A stretch of DNA of 64,000 bases, from NCBI GenBank assembly GCA_017646625.1, contig JAGCMF010000037.1:1-64000 (forward strand), written 5' to 3'. Below the pieces are notes generated by a model. It made no database searches. It saw only the letters and a list, made by a program, of their open reading frames with translations, and was not told the origin of the DNA. Shown one piece after another: positions 53,230 to 61,990 of this stretch. The translations under genes were made by a program, and so were the position numbers. Position 1 is the stretch's first letter. Every line of letters starts with the position of its first letter. Origin of the DNA: Alistipes sp. (lineage in GTDB: Bacteria > Bacteroidota > Bacteroidia > Bacteroidales > Rikenellaceae).

Positions 53230-55158
53230 ATGATATCCCTCGATAACCTCACGATAAGCTACGGCGGCTGGACACTCTTCGACGGCATTTCGTTCATGAT
53301 AAACCCCAAAGACCGCATAGGCCTTGTGGGTAAGAATGGCGCCGGCAAGACAACGCTACTGCGTGTCATCACAGGAGAACAGCAACCTACAGATGGTGCA
53401 GTGACCATTAATGGCGAGTGTACTATAGGCTACCTGCCACAGCAGATGCGCGTGGCAGATACTACATCGCTTATGGCCGAGACAGCAAAGGCCTTCGATG
53501 AGGTGCTTCGCATAGAGGCAGATATCGAGCATCTGACAAACGAGATAGCCTCACGCACAGATTATGAGTCGACAGCATATGCCGACCTTATACACAAGCT
53601 TAACGAGGCAAATGACCGCTACCACATACTCGGTGGCGACACCCGCGAGGCCGACATAGAACGCACACTGCTCGGCCTTGGATTTAAGCGCACCGACTTC
53701 GAACGCCCAACGCGCGAGTTCTCGGGAGGATGGCGCATGCGCATTGAGCTCGCAAAGCTACTACTACGCCGCCCATCAATCTTCCTCCTCGATGAGCCCA
53801 CCAACCACCTCGACATCGAGAGCATACAGTGGCTCGAGGAGTACCTCAAGAACTACAACGGTGCAGTACTACTCATATCTCACGACCGCGCCTTCCTTGA
53901 CAATGTAACAACACGCACAGTAGAGATATCACTGGGCAAGGCATACGACTACAAGGTGCCATACTCGAAGTTTGTGGAGCTACGCGCTGAACGTCGTGCA
54001 CAGCAGATGGCAGCATACGAGAATCAGCAACGCATGATTGAGAAGACCGAGGAGTTCATCGAGAAGTTCCGCTATAAGCCCACGAAGAGCAACCAGGTAC
54101 AGTCACGCGTCAAGCAACTCGAGAAGCTCGACCGTATAGAGATTGATGAGGAGGACCTATCACGCCTAAACATCAAGTTCCCACCAGCACCACGTTCGGG
54201 ACAGATTGTCGCAGACATAAAGGGCGTAGGTAAGGCATTCGACCAGAAGCGCATATTCGCAGGTGCAGAGTTCACAATAGAGAGAGGTCAGAAGATTGCC
54301 CTCGTAGGTCGTAATGGTGAGGGTAAGACAACATTTGCCCGCATGCTCATTGGCGAGCTTGAGGCAACAGAGGGAGAGATAAAGATTGGCGCGAACGTAA
54401 ACATAGGCTACTATGCGCAGAATCAAGACGACCTCATGGATGGCGAGTTCACAGTCTTCGACACCCTCGACCGTGTGGCCGTATGTGACATACGCACACG
54501 TCTACGCGACATCCTTGGCGCCTTCCTATTCCGTGGTGAGGATATAGAGAAGAAGGTTAAGGTGCTCTCGGGAGGCGAACGATCACGCCTGGCCATGGCA
54601 CGCCTAATGCTCGAGCCCTACAACCTACTAATCCTCGACGAGCCCACAAACCATATGGACATGCGTTCAAAGGATATCCTAAAGGATGCACTCCAGAAGT
54701 TTGATGGCACAGTGGTGGTCGTATCTCACGACCGAGAGTTCCTCGATGGTCTTGTTGACCGCATCTACGAGTTCCGTGATGGTGGCGTAAGGGAGTATCT
54801 TGGCGACATATGGTACTTCCTTGAGAAGCGTAAGGTGGAGTCACTACAAGAGATTGAACGTAAGGATAGTCCTACGACAGTGAAGAGCATAGACAACACC
54901 AACGGCAAGCTATCATATGAGCAGAAGAAGGAGCAGGAGAAGCTTCTACGCAGGCTACGAAAGGCGGTAGAGAGTGTCGAGGAGGAGCTGGCAAATGTCG
55001 AGGCAGAGATTGCAGCCTACGATGCACGCTTCGCCACAGCCACAGAGTATAATGCTGATGACTACGCCAAGTATGACGCCCTAAAGCAGCGCTACGATAG
55101 CCTAATGCACGAGTGGGAGAAGGCATCATACGAGCTGGAGATAACAGAGCAAAATTAA
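53230..55158 (+). CDS. ABC-F family ATPase (Uup/EttA-like)
   Basis: A soluble 642-residue protein with two ABC domains and no membrane segments, of the ribosome-associated ABC-F group. Domain 1 has Walker A GKNGAGKTT, signature FSGGWRMRIELA and LLDEPTNHLD. The linker region (about 240-300) carries the ABC-F interdomain helices with KPTKSNQVQSRVKQL. Domain 2 has GRNGEGKTT, LSGGERSRLAMA and LDEPTNHMD. A C-terminal coiled coil (about 545-640, KLLRRLRKAVESVEEELA) resembles Uup or YheS. It likely relieves ribosome stalling or aids assembly; antibiotic resistance is not indicated. Confidence 0.92.
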   Translation: MISLDNLTISYGGWTLFDGISFMINPKDRIGLVGKNGAGKTTLLRVITGEQQPTDGAVTINGECTIGYLPQQMRVADTTSLMAETAKAFDEVLRIEADIEHLTNEIASRTDYESTAYADLIHKLNEANDRYHILGGDTREADIERTLLGLGFKRTDFERPTREFSGGWRMRIELAKLLLRRPSIFLLDEPTNHLDIESIQWLEEYLKNYNGAVLLISHDRAFLDNVTTRTVEISLGKAYDYKVPYSKFVELRAERRAQQMAAYENQQRMIEKTEEFIEKFRYKPTKSNQVQSRVKQLEKLDRIEIDEEDLSRLNIKFPPAPRSGQIVADIKGVGKAFDQKRIFAGAEFTIERGQKIALVGRNGEGKTTFARMLIGELEATEGEIKIGANVNIGYYAQNQDDLMDGEFTVFDTLDRVAVCDIRTRLRDILGAFLFRGEDIEKKVKVLSGGERSRLAMARLMLEPYNLLILDEPTNHMDMRSKDILKDALQKFDGTVVVVSHDREFLDGLVDRIYEFRDGGVREYLGDIWYFLEKRKVESLQEIERKDSPTTVKSIDNTNGKLSYEQKKEQEKLLRRLRKAVESVEEELANVEAEIAAYDARFATATEYNADDYAKYDALKQRYDSLMHEWEKASYELEITEQN

Positions 55159-55172
55159 GAAACAGAGATTAT

Positions 55173-55904
55173 ATGGAAAACATCATTTTTGGTATACGCC
55201 CCGTTGCCGAGGCTATCGAGGCACGCAAGCAGATTGAACGTATCTACGTGCGCAAGGGTGCAGATGGTCAGCTCATGAACGACCTCAAGGACCTCATGGC
55301 ACGCCACCACATACGCTATCAGGAGGTGCCCGTTGAGAAGCTCAACCGTCTTACTCGCGGCAACCACCAGGGTGTCGTGGCGCAGATTGCAGCCATAGAG
55401 TATGTAGAGCTCAACGACATCCTTGAACGTGTCCCCGAGGATGAGACGCCACTGATTGTAGTATTCGACGGCGTTACCGACGTACGTAACTTCGGTGGCA
55501 TAGCCCGTTCCGCAGAGTGCGCAGGTGCCCACGGACTAATCACTCCTCTGAAGAACTCTGCGCCAGTAAATGGCGATGCTATACGTTCCTCTGCGGGTGC
55601 ACTACAGAACATCCCCGTGTGCCGTGTAGGTTCTATACGCAACACGCTAAAGACACTGCAGACCGAGGGATTCCAGATTGTAGCAGCGACAGAGAAGAGC
55701 CGTAAGCTACTCTACGATGCCGACTTCCGCAAGCCCACAGCGATAGTCATGGGTGCCGAGGATAAGGGTATATCAAAGGAGGTGCTAAAGCTATGCGACG
55801 AGCAACTCGCCATTCCACTAATCGGTCACACCGAGTCACTCAACGTATCTGCTGCGGCAGCCATCATGCTCTTTGAGGTTGTACGCCAGCGCATAGGCGA
55901 GTAA
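55173..55904 (+). CDS. rlmB: RlmB-type 23S rRNA 2'-O-ribose methyltransferase
   Basis: A 244-residue SPOUT-fold enzyme of the TrmH family, expected to methylate G2251 (E. coli numbering) of 23S rRNA. The N-terminal L30e-like substrate-binding part is followed by the catalytic knot with DVRNFGGIARSAECAG, VMGAEDKGIS and PLIGHTESLNVSAAAAIM, the three canonical motifs with Asn and Arg catalytic residues. I use the ATG at 55173 (MENIIFGIRPVAEAI); the upstream extension lies over the preceding gene. RlmB is preferred over other TrmH members by the N-terminal motif FGIRPVAEAI, but the exact target is not proven. Confidence 0.9.
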   Translation: MENIIFGIRPVAEAIEARKQIERIYVRKGADGQLMNDLKDLMARHHIRYQEVPVEKLNRLTRGNHQGVVAQIAAIEYVELNDILERVPEDETPLIVVFDGVTDVRNFGGIARSAECAGAHGLITPLKNSAPVNGDAIRSSAGALQNIPVCRVGSIRNTLKTLQTEGFQIVAATEKSRKLLYDADFRKPTAIVMGAEDKGISKEVLKLCDEQLAIPLIGHTESLNVSAAAAIMLFEVVRQRIGE

Positions 55905-56473
55905 TGAAGATTATAGAGCATAATATGCTTGGCAAGATAGAGTGTGTACGCAGCATGCGTGCACACTCTATTCGCCTCGTCGTACGCCCTGATGGCACAC
56001 TTCGCCTCACATACCCACTCTTCTCGAGCAGTAGCAAGGCTATAGTCTTTGCAGAGAGCAAGGCATCGTGGATAGAACGCACACGAAGGCGCATATCGCA
56101 ACGCGCAGCACTCCTACCAACGATAAGCAGTGCAGAGGTCGAGCAGCTACGCCGTGCAGCACGCACCTACATACCCACCACCATTGCGCACCTTGCCACC
56201 AAACACGGCTTCACATACACCTCGCTACGCATATCCAAAGCGCAGACACGATGGGGCTCATGTAGCGGTCATAACGGCATAAGCATATCACTATTTGTGA
56301 TGCTGCTACCAGAGCATCTACGTGAATTTATACTCCTACATGAACTCTGTCACACACGCCACCACAACCACTCCGCAGCATTTCACTCACTGCTAAACAG
56401 TCTTGTGGGCGGCAATGAACGCCTATTAATTGCCGAACTTAAACACCACCACATACCGAGAATCAGGGAATAA
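55904..56473 (+). CDS. YgjP/SprT-like zinc metallopeptidase domain protein
   Basis: A 189-residue protein of the DUF45/YgjP family of gluzincin-type metal-dependent hydrolases. The zinc motif HELCH (about 145-149) with RHHNHSAAFHSLL follows the helix pattern of the family, with a third ligand probably His153 or His155. The N-terminal beta-rich part (VRSMRAHSIRLVVRPDGTLRLTYP) and KAQTRWGSCSGHNGISIS, the family's RWGSC motif, are clear. The physiological substrate of such proteins is unknown. The ATG shares its first base with the stop codon of rlmB. A terminator follows. Confidence 0.9.
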   Translation: MKIIEHNMLGKIECVRSMRAHSIRLVVRPDGTLRLTYPLFSSSSKAIVFAESKASWIERTRRRISQRAALLPTISSAEVEQLRRAARTYIPTTIAHLATKHGFTYTSLRISKAQTRWGSCSGHNGISISLFVMLLPEHLREFILLHELCHTRHHNHSAAFHSLLNSLVGGNERLLIAELKHHHIPRIRE

Positions 56474-56505
56474 AAAAAATGAGGTTGCCCAGAGGGTTAC
56501 CCTTC

Positions 56506-56540
56506 ATCGGCGGTGAATTAAATTTCACCGCCGATTTTAT
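56506..56540 (+). terminator. Terminator after the metallopeptidase gene
   Basis: ATCGGCGGTGAA (56506-56517) pairs with TTCACCGCCGAT (56524-56535), followed by TTTATTG. Nearly the same stem serves at 5856. The stretch 56541-56729 is AT-rich and non-coding except for a 17-base match, TGTAGTCTTCTATGTAG, to 61536-61552. Confidence 0.85.
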
Positions 56541-56729
56541 TGATAATCAATAAATTATCTTATTGAGTTGTGAAACATTTTTTGTGAAAATGTATTAAGA
56601 GCTGATTTTGCCCTTTGTGTGTAGTCTTCTATGTAGTATAAATTAAATGCAACCAAATAGGGCCCTTTATTTTCGCCTCTTGCGAGAGGCGAAAATTTGT
56701 ATAATACCCAAACAAGATCCCAAAGAGTG

Positions 56730-56759
56730 TTGTCATTTGCGAAAAAAATTCTAACTTTG
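56730..56759 (+). promoter_or_regulatory. Promoter of the M64 locus leader (TTG-N19-TAACTTTG)
   Basis: TTG (56730-56732) and TAACTTTG (56752-56759) are 19 bp apart. The sequence after it, TAGTGAC, is identical to the start of the leader at 21787. Confidence 0.72.
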
Positions 56760-56801
56760 TAGTGACGTGGGGCATTGTACCCTCGGCATTACATATTTGA
56801 T

Positions 56802-56994
56802 GAAAGTGTTTCGCTTTTACCCCGAATAGGAATCTGGAAAATTCATTGCTGAGGGTGAACGACAGCACTCATCATCTGTATTGGTATGTGTATTCTTACT
56901 CATGCAATACGGGTGTGGGGTCTTGTATTGTTTATTTTCAGTTGGGCATTCCAGAATCTCTATTCGAATAAACAGAGAGCTGCTCCACACTTTC
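56802..56994 (+). ncRNA. Structured leader RNA, copy 2
   Basis: GAAAGTGT (56802-56809) pairs perfectly with ACACTTTC (56987-56994). CGAATAG (56823-56829) pairs with CTATTCG (56960-56966), and after a 4/5 loop CTGGAA (56834-56839) pairs with TTCCAG (56949-56954). An apical helix GTATTG/CAATAC lies at 56878-56910. Loop lengths match those of the copy at 21808 (12 versus 13 on the left, 20 and 20 on the right), while the paired bases differ. A further small hairpin ACCAT/ATGGT follows. It lies about 90 bases before the start codon of the giant lipoprotein. Confidence 0.65.
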
Positions 56995-57083
56995 TTTTTG
57001 TACATACCCGACCGACACACACCATCAAGGGGCAGAATGGTAATTTGAATTGGAAAAGAATATTAAACCAAAATCATATTACT

Positions 57084-60000
57084 ATGAAAAAACTATTTAC
57101 CTATTTGCTCGTTGCAATAACGCTGATTATCGCAGGATGTAGCGAATCGTTTGATGATTCGGCAATTTGGGACAAACTCGACGACCACGAGAACCGCATC
57201 GCCAAACTCGAAGAGCTCTGCCAACAGATGAATACCAATATTTCATCATTGAAGACGATTGTAGAGGCTTTGCAGAACAATGACTATGTTACAGGCGTTA
57301 CGCCCATCACCAAAGATGGCGAAACTATCGGTTACACCATTGCATTCACTAAATCGCAACCGATTACAATTTATCACGGTGAGGATGGCAAAGACGGTCA
57401 AAACGGAACTGATGGTAAGGATGGACACTCGCCAATAGTTGGCGTTCGTCAGGATAGCGACGGTATCTACTACTGGACTTTGGATGGCGAATGGTTGCTT
57501 GATGACGCTGGAAACAAGATTAAGGCAGTCGGTATCGATGGCAAGGATGGTCAAGATGGTGAGGACGGCAAAGATGGTCAAGATGGCACCGATGGAGTTG
57601 ATGGTGAGAACGGCGCAGATGGCACCGATGGAGTTGATGGTGAGAACGGCGCAGATGGTAAGGATGGCGTTGATGGCATCACCCCACAGCTCAAAATCGA
57701 GAATGACTACTGGTATATCTCGTATGACAACGGTTCAACATGGTCGCAGCTCGGTAAGGCAACAGGCGAGGATGGAAAAGACGGTGCTAACGGTAGTGAT
57801 GGTGCAGACGGTAAGGATGGTGACTCATTCTTCCAAAGCGTAACACAGGATGAGCAGTATGTATATTTCACACTCGCTGATGGTACTGTTATCACCCTTC
57901 CAAAGAGCTTGGCATTGAGTATCTCGTTTGATGAGGCCGATTTGGTGGTGATGTCTCCTAATTCCACTCGTCAAATAGGTTACACAGTAACAAGCGCAAC
58001 CGAGAGTGTAAAGGTGGAGGTAATCTCTTCGGCTGATATCAAAGCAAAAGTGGTTGCTGATGATGCAAGCAGCTTAACTGGTAAAATCAATATCACAACA
58101 GGTACAGTGATTGATGAGTACAGTAAGGTTGTTGTATTTGTGTCCAATGGCACTAAGGTTATTATGCGTAGTATCACATTCGAGGAGGCGGGCTTGATTG
58201 TCGAGGAGAATGCGAAAAAGTTTGCTGCTGCCGAGGGAGGAGAGATAACTCTCGAATTCTTGTCGAATATGGAGTGTGAGGCTGTTATTCCCGAAGATGC
58301 GCAGAGTTGGATTTCAGTAGTTCCTGCCACTCGCGCAATGGAAAAGCAGACAATTACACTGAAACTTGAGCCCAACGAGGGTTACTATCGTAGTGCAACC
58401 GTTACCGTTCAATCATCGGACGGCTCACTAAAATTGGAGTATATTGTTGAACAAGATGGCAACTTGGGCGTCCAAATTGACCCTACAGCCATTCCCGATA
58501 ATGAGATTTGGTATAGAACAACTGATAATCAGAAATACGATATATATGATTGTACCAATTTATACGGTCATCAGCCATTTGATGCCCAAATAATATCTCA
58601 TACATACGAAAATGGTATTGGTAAAATTATTTGTGATAAAGTTATAACTAAAATTAATGATCATGCCTTTGGAAATGGATGGGGACGTAAGCTCTTGGAA
58701 TTGTATTTGCCAGAAACTATAGAAATAATTGAAACTGGTGGCATTTGCGGAAATGCGCATTTAACAACCTTGAGGATTCCTAAAAGCCTAAAAGTGGTAG
58801 GATCTTATGGCTTAAATAACCCTAATTTAAAGTCATTTACAGGCTCTCACATAACAGAAGACGGAAGATGTGTTATCATTGAAGATGGTTTTATGCCAAA
58901 TTATGGCAACACACTAACTCCTGTTAAAAATTACTTAGCAGCCTTTGCTCCCGCTGGAATTACTGAATATACTCTTCCTGACAATGTGGAGATTCTTGGA
59001 TGGTATGCTTTTGCTAGGTGTCCTGAATTGCCAAAGATTATTTTCAATGAAGGACTTAAGACAATAATGGGAGACTGTTTTTATCAATCACACTTAGATT
59101 GCGAAATAATTCTTCCGTCTACTCTTGAAAACCTTGACCCATATGCTTTCCATGCCTGTTCAGGTATTAAAGGCTTCTATGGTAATGAGAAATTCCACAC
59201 TTCAGATCATTTATGCTTGATATTTGAACAAACAGCTTTTAGTGAACCTGAAAAGAATGGAAAGTGGATAAATCGTTTTGTCGGATATGACATAACAGAT
59301 TATTCTATTCCTGAAGGTATTGTTGGTATTGAAAACTATTCATTCGATCAAATGCCTAATCTTAAAACAGTCACTCTGCCGTCTTCATTAGCAGAAGTCG
59401 GAGCATATGCGTTTAATCATTGTGATAATCTTGAAGCTTTATATGGTGAATGTGTATCAGATGACCACAAAGCGATTGTTTTTGATACACAGTTTAGGAA
59501 ACTCGTTGTAACAAAGGATGTGACCAGTTACACTATACCTGATGATATTACAAGCATTGGATATGGCGCTTTTGACGATAGCCCTGAAATAGAAACAATA
59601 ACAATGGGCGACCAAATCTCACACATTGAAGGTTATGCTTTCAGTTATTGTCCAAACTTGAAATCCATCACATTATCTGCTGGATTAAAAGATATTAGTG
59701 GTTATAATGCTTTTATTCACAGCCCGAATTTGGAAATAATATATTGTAGAGCATTGATTCCTCCTTCATGCGGTGATTACCAAATGTCTGAATTCCCAAA
59801 TTTGAAATTTTATGTACCAAAACAATCATTAGCTTTATATCAAAATCATGCTGATTGGGTTCCATTTAGAAAATATTTTATTGGTTATAATTATACTGAT
59901 TTGCCTAATATTGATACATATATTTCATCTGACTACTCTAATGATGGCAAAGTTACCACTTTGCAAACCGCCACAAAGGGTAATGGTATTGATATAGTGC

Positions 60001-60932
60001 TGATGGGTGACGCTTATAGTGACCGTCAGATTGCGGATGGTACTTATAAAACGGATATGGAGAATCTATATAATAATCTATTTATAGAAGAGCCATACAA
60101 ATCATTTAAGGACCACTTTAATGTGTATTATGTAAATGTAGTTTCTGCAACAGAAGGATATGAATACAGTGGAGCTGCCTTAGGTGGATATTTTGGTAGT
60201 GGCACATTGGTTGGAGGAAATGATAATACAGTATTTAACTATGCTCTCAATGCAATTTCTGAGGAGGAAATGGACGAAGCATTGTTAATCGTAGCAATGA
60301 ACTCCGACAACTATGCAGGCACATGCTATATGTACTATCCAACATACGCAGCAGGCTCTTATGGTAGTGGTGTGTCGGTGGCATACTTCCCCAAGGGAGG
60401 CGATGCCGAGACATTTGCTCAACTGCTCCACCACGAGGCGTGCGGTCACGGCTTTGCAAAACTTGCCGATGAGTATGCTTACGAGGGTATGGGAGCAGTT
60501 CCAAGCGACTATGTTTCGCAGATTCAGTCTCAGCAGAACAGTTGGGGCTGGTGGAAGAATGTCGATTTCACAAACGACCCAACAGCAACACACTGGAGTC
60601 ACTTCATAAACGACACTCGCTATGCCAACGAGGGCTTGGGTGCTTACGAGGGCGGTTTGACCTATTGGACAGGCGTATGGCGACCAACCGAGAACTCTAT
60701 TATGAGACACAATACAGGAGGTTTCAACGCTCCCTCGCGCGAGGCGATTTATTACCGCATCCACAAACTTGCCTATGGTGATAGTTGGGAGTATGATTAC
60801 GAAGATTTCGTGGAGTGGGATGCCCGCAACCGAGCTGCTGCCGCAATACGTGCGATGGTATATAAGCCTACGAACTACAAGCCTACGTACCCACCTGTAA
60901 TCATAAACAAATCGTGGAAAGATGCAAAGTAA
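57084..60932 (+). CDS. Giant lipoprotein: collagen-like, BspA repeats and M64 peptidase
   Basis: A 1282-residue lipoprotein (start at 57084; lipobox IAGC, Cys19). In order: a short coiled coil (IAKLEELCQQMN); a DUF4988-like region broken by collagen-like Gly-x-Asp repeats (about 101-115, 152-198 and 228-247); a BACON-like beta domain (about 372-462); BspA/LRR_5 repeats (about 480-920); and a C-terminal M64 (IgA-peptidase-like) domain with zinc motif HHEACGHGFAKLADEY (H1117, E1118, H1122, D1129-E1130). It is likely surface-exposed and could cleave host glycoproteins. The repeat middle is AT-rich against its neighbours, hinting at transfer. The frame is open upstream to 56886, but the leader RNA lies there. 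Confidence 0.9.
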   Translation: MKKLFTYLLVAITLIIAGCSESFDDSAIWDKLDDHENRIAKLEELCQQMNTNISSLKTIVEALQNNDYVTGVTPITKDGETIGYTIAFTKSQPITIYHGEDGKDGQNGTDGKDGHSPIVGVRQDSDGIYYWTLDGEWLLDDAGNKIKAVGIDGKDGQDGEDGKDGQDGTDGVDGENGADGTDGVDGENGADGKDGVDGITPQLKIENDYWYISYDNGSTWSQLGKATGEDGKDGANGSDGADGKDGDSFFQSVTQDEQYVYFTLADGTVITLPKSLALSISFDEADLVVMSPNSTRQIGYTVTSATESVKVEVISSADIKAKVVADDASSLTGKINITTGTVIDEYSKVVVFVSNGTKVIMRSITFEEAGLIVEENAKKFAAAEGGEITLEFLSNMECEAVIPEDAQSWISVVPATRAMEKQTITLKLEPNEGYYRSATVTVQSSDGSLKLEYIVEQDGNLGVQIDPTAIPDNEIWYRTTDNQKYDIYDCTNLYGHQPFDAQIISHTYENGIGKIICDKVITKINDHAFGNGWGRKLLELYLPETIEIIETGGICGNAHLTTLRIPKSLKVVGSYGLNNPNLKSFTGSHITEDGRCVIIEDGFMPNYGNTLTPVKNYLAAFAPAGITEYTLPDNVEILGWYAFARCPELPKIIFNEGLKTIMGDCFYQSHLDCEIILPSTLENLDPYAFHACSGIKGFYGNEKFHTSDHLCLIFEQTAFSEPEKNGKWINRFVGYDITDYSIPEGIVGIENYSFDQMPNLKTVTLPSSLAEVGAYAFNHCDNLEALYGECVSDDHKAIVFDTQFRKLVVTKDVTSYTIPDDITSIGYGAFDDSPEIETITMGDQISHIEGYAFSYCPNLKSITLSAGLKDISGYNAFIHSPNLEIIYCRALIPPSCGDYQMSEFPNLKFYVPKQSLALYQNHADWVPFRKYFIGYNYTDLPNIDTYISSDYSNDGKVTTLQTATKGNGIDIVLMGDAYSDRQIADGTYKTDMENLYNNLFIEEPYKSFKDHFNVYYVNVVSATEGYEYSGAALGGYFGSGTLVGGNDNTVFNYALNAISEEEMDEALLIVAMNSDNYAGTCYMYYPTYAAGSYGSGVSVAYFPKGGDAETFAQLLHHEACGHGFAKLADEYAYEGMGAVPSDYVSQIQSQQNSWGWWKNVDFTNDPTATHWSHFINDTRYANEGLGAYEGGLTYWTGVWRPTENSIMRHNTGGFNAPSREAIYYRIHKLAYGDSWEYDYEDFVEWDARNRAAAAIRAMVYKPTNYKPTYPPVIINKSWKDAK

Positions 60933-61128
60933 ACGACAAATAACACGCAATATGTTGGCGGTAGCAGCGATACTGCTATCGCTGGCATATCTTTGTTCGT
61001 GTGTAGCAAGCAGAAAGATGAAAAAGGAGATTGACAAACAGCCACAGACAGATAGTGTAGATGTTTTTGTGCCGACACACCCGCCCGTAGTTGTTCCGCA
61101 TTCGTGGCGTGAGAGCGGAAAGAAGTAA
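60922..61128 (+). CDS. Small lipoprotein, 68 aa
   Basis: Starts MQSKRQITRNMLAVAAILLS and has the lipobox LCSC (Cys27), so it is exported and lipidated; a shorter start at 60952 (MLAVAAILLSLAYL) is equally possible. The mature part is 42 residues with a basic stretch and a Pro/Val-rich segment (PTHPPVVVPHSW). It overlaps the M64 gene by 11 bases and is probably translated by coupling from it. No function is known. Confidence 0.65.
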   Translation: MQSKRQITRNMLAVAAILLSLAYLCSCVASRKMKKEIDKQPQTDSVDVFVPTHPPVVVPHSWRESGKK

Positions 61129-61215
61129 TCTCTCTACGAGGTCGGTTTAGTTTATCTTATTGGCTATATGCCCAAAACGGACTAAACCTATCCGTCCGTT
61201 GACTGCGTGAAATAT

Positions 61216-61270
61216 GCTGGCGAAAAAAGAAATCATTGCAACTTCTCTTTTCGTCAGCAATATTTTTGTG
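61216..61270 (+). terminator. Terminator of the M64-lipoprotein operon
   Basis: GCTGGCGAAAAAAGA (61216-61230) pairs with TCTCTTTTCGTCAGC (61244-61258) with one mismatch, followed by AATATTTTTG. Confidence 0.8.
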
Positions 61271-61655
61271 CCTTTGTAGCATAAGAGTTACCACATTGTG
61301 GCAAAGCAACGAAGAACTCAGAAATACGAACGGTTACTATCTCGTTACCCAATTTTCAAGCAGTCCGACCAATTATAAACAAAAGTGGCGTATGTAAGAA
61401 ACTGTGTAGTTTCTTCATAAGCCACCGTTGTCTATTCACAATGCATCTTTGGAAGGGACTTGATTTCAGTGCTTTACTTTCAAAAGTTTCATATACCTTA
61501 ATACTCGCAGTTAGTTGGCTTAATTACGACCTCCATGTAGTCTTCTATGTAGGATTTTCGCAATTTTCGTAAAAACTAACACTGAAAATCAATTAGTTAA
61601 AAATAAAAGCATAGTCCCTTTTCGGACAACCTCACGTATAAATACTATCGTAGTA
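61271..61655. other. Non-coding stretch with hairpin and short flanking repeats
   Basis: No gene is supported here. GTGGC..AAGAAACT..AGTTTCTT..GCCAC (61385-61425) forms a strong hairpin. TGTAGTCTTCTATGTAG at 61536-61552 repeats the sequence at 56620-56636 on the other side of the M64 locus. GGACAACCTC (61624-61633) is the inverted form of GAGGTTGCCC at 56481-56490 with one difference. Confidence 0.5.
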
Positions 61656-61940
61656 TTAGTTGTTGCAAACTGCGCTCAAGTCAGCGAACAAACCAGCGAA
61701 GCTCTCAACCATGTCACGACGCAATGCAGCATAGTGCTTCTTAACGAGTGAACGATTCTTTGGCTCTACAGGGTTATTAGCCTTTACATAGAGCACGTTA
61801 CGCAACTCAACACCCTTCTGCATCAACTCTACAACCTGCTCCTCCTTGTTTGGCTGAACAAAGATAGCCATGTGGCAGTCGAAAGCGAACTCCTCGAGAC
61901 GATAGTCAATCTCCTTCTTCAAATCTCTTAAATTTGCCAT
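61656..61940 (-). CDS. Conserved hypothetical protein, 94 aa
   Basis: A small soluble protein starting MANLRDLKKEIDYRLEEFAF. It is mainly helical by pattern, with amphipathic helices, a conserved-looking CHMAIFVQP and NRSLVKKHYAALRRDM. Its sequence reads like a family I would expect to be kept in Bacteroidales but whose function I do not know. No metal site, signal or membrane segment is present. It has its own intergenic space on both sides, so it is a single gene transcribed away from the OmpA-domain gene upstream. Confidence 0.75.
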   Translation of the reverse strand: MANLRDLKKEIDYRLEEFAFDCHMAIFVQPNKEEQVVELMQKGVELRNVLYVKANNPVEPKNRSLVKKHYAALRRDMVESFAGLFADLSAVCNN

Positions 61941-61990
61941 AATATTTTGGTTTTAAACATTTGCTATTATGCAAAGATAAGAAAATGTAT

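Noticed and set aside
56886..57083. N-terminal extension of the giant lipoprotein
   Set aside because: It would bury the lipoprotein signal peptide 66 residues inside the chain and covers the leader RNA.
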